NCBI GenBank assembly: GCA_009782875.1
Contig: WRIE01000006.1
Location: 19,420 to 83,419, forward strand
Reading direction: 5' to 3'
Origin: Eubacteriaceae bacterium
Lineage (GTDB): Bacteria; Bacillota; Clostridia; Eubacteriales; Anaerofustaceae
Length of the DNA stretch: 64,000 nt
The notes under the pieces: model-generated
Seen by the model: the letters and a program-made list of their open reading frames with translations, nothing else
What the model was told of the DNA's origin: nothing
Database searches by the model: none
Shown here: positions 62,947-64,000 of the stretch, one piece after another
Layout of the letters: every line of letters begins with the position of its first letter
Numbering within the stretch: the first letter of the stretch is position 1
Position numbers and translations under genes: made by a program

Positions 62947-63837
62947 ATGAAAAACATCCTAGAGCAAACCATTTACGATATCTGCTGTGGCATGGATGTC
63001 CACAAGGACACTGTCACCGCTTGCATTATCAAGACACGCAGCCCGTTGGCAATAGAGCTTGGCCAATCAACGGTCGAAGCGGAAATCCGCGAGTTCAAAA
63101 CATTCCGCGATGACTTGGGGCAGCTGCGGGGATGGCTGGTGTCTGAAGGCTGCCGGCATGTGGCAATGGAGAGCGCGGGCGTTTATTGGCTCCCTGTGTG
63201 CGATGTGCTTGAATGCGCGTTTGATGGCGATATGAATATCCTCGCCACCAACGCGGGGCATATGCGCAATGTGCCAGGCAAAAAAACAGGCATAAACGAC
63301 GCCGAGTGGATCGCGATGCTCCTTAGGGCAGGCTTGCTGAATGGCAGCTTCGCGCCCCCGGCTGGCATAAGGGGGCTGCGCCAGCCAACCCGCTGCCGCA
63401 AAAACATTGCGCAGGACATTTGCACCCAAAAGAACCGCACAGAAAAGCCGCTACAGCAAGCCGGGTCCAAATTATCCACATTCCTGCCTGGCGTGTCCGG
63501 CGTCTCCGTCAGGAGCCTGCTTGGCGTGCCCGTCCGCAACGGCCGCCCCACCCCTTTTGATGTCGAGAGCGGGACGAGGCGGTTGCCAGCAGCGGAAAAG
63601 AATGGGGTCAAGCTGTCAATCAACGGCCGCATGTCCGGGCGCCAGCAGCGGTTTTTGGAAATGCAGCTGGCGCTGCTTGACAGTTTGCAATCCCGCATGG
63701 AGGCTGTTGAAAGCTCCATAGCAAAGCTGTCATCAAAATTCATCGAAGAGATACAGCTCCCCGGCACTATCCCAGGCATAGCCACAGTTTCGGCGACATC
63801 CATCATAACAGAGACCGGCACTGGCATGGGCAAGTAG
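62947..63837 (+). pseudogene. IS110-family transposase, 3' truncated
   Basis: 296 codons from ATG 62947 (TTGGAGG upstream). The DEDD N-terminal domain is visible: CCGMDVHKDTVTACIIKT (first Asp), AMESAGVYWLPVCDVL (Glu), KTGINDAEWIAMLLRAGLLN (Asp pair). The C-terminal Tnp20 domain starts with LPGTIPGIATVSATSIITET and breaks off at 63837, where the inverted IS5 copy begins. Full IS110 transposases are about 400 residues, so the serine-containing end is missing. Confidence 0.88.
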
Positions 63838-64000
63838 AACTTCCTCAAAAGTGCTGCGCTCATCGTGTTCTGTGTAGTTTTTTTGCCCCATTTTCGATAA
63901 TGGCAGTAAACAACCTCCCATTTTGGAAAGTCGTGGGGCAATGCCCTCCATCTGCACCCTTCGCGCAAAACATATAGTATTGCGCAAAAAATATGTGTAT
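63838..64000 (-). pseudogene. IS5-family transposase remnant, copy 2 (inverted, runs off window)
   Basis: The minus strand here closely matches 50010-50160 of copy 1, including GGGTGCAGATGGAGGGCATT and CACGATGAGCGCAGC. It contains REGCRWRALPHDFPKWEVVY. The IS110 copy interrupts or abuts it at 63838. Copies 1 and 2 are in opposite orientation and enclose 13.3 kb. Confidence 0.88.

Overview
The window reads as chromosomal DNA of an endospore-forming, probably anaerobic Bacillota (Clostridia-like) bacterium. Supporting genes are a SpoIVFA-like/SpoIVFB pair, SpoVS, the RNase Y-YmdB-SpoVS block, long-form HPF, RecD2, an ECF-type S component and a hybrid-cluster protein. Start codons are a mix of ATG, GTG and TTG with clear AGGAGG-type ribosome binding sites. 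I cannot name the species from the sequence.

Left part (1-14.5 kb). The minus strand carries a GH3-like protein that has lost its catalytic residues and runs off the window. Next comes a tightly packed minus-strand operon, read from one good promoter at 8796-8824: amidohydrolase, nitroreductase, tsaE, tsaB, rimI, a DUF1461/Lit-like membrane protein, tsaD and a YacL-like PIN/TRAM protein. It contains three subunits for the tRNA t6A modification. On the plus strand prfA has its own promoter. An amidoligase-like gene on the minus strand borders a 1.4-kb gene-poor stretch that holds a 40-codon small ORF and two tandem copies of an unknown hairpin RNA element in front of a 23S rRNA uracil methyltransferase gene.

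First accessory region (14.5-24.5 kb). An IS1595-type element is interrupted by an IS630-type element. A GGDEF protein, tRNA-Ala and an intact second IS1595 element inserted in the start of a lipoprotein gene follow. The rest is gene remains (GH18-like, three rhodanese-like tails) and a 570-bp inverted-repeat cassette that encodes a small hydrophobic toxin-like peptide.

Core region (24.5-49.6 kb). Housekeeping and sporulation genes: zinc-ribbon protein, ECF S component, recD2, hpf, a 1026-codon DUF5317/acidic protein, a SpoU-type methyltransferase, spoIVFB/spoIVFA-like, rny-ymdB-spoVS, dxr, rsmG, a decayed FecE-type ABC ATPase, a CGGC-domain protein, glnS with a possible attenuator, recJ, apt, tRNA-Val, thpR and a DUF4236 protein.

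Second accessory region (49.6-64 kb). IS5, IS200/IS605, IS1595, IS30 and IS110 remains surround broken surface-protein genes (BIG2, DNRLRE, papain-like protease), a serine recombinase gene broken by nested inversions, and a ParA remnant. The one functional-looking unit here is a nitrosative-stress type module: a Crp/Fnr regulator divergent from a ferredoxin and hcp, with a palindrome centred about -41.5 from the predicted start of the ferredoxin-hcp transcript.
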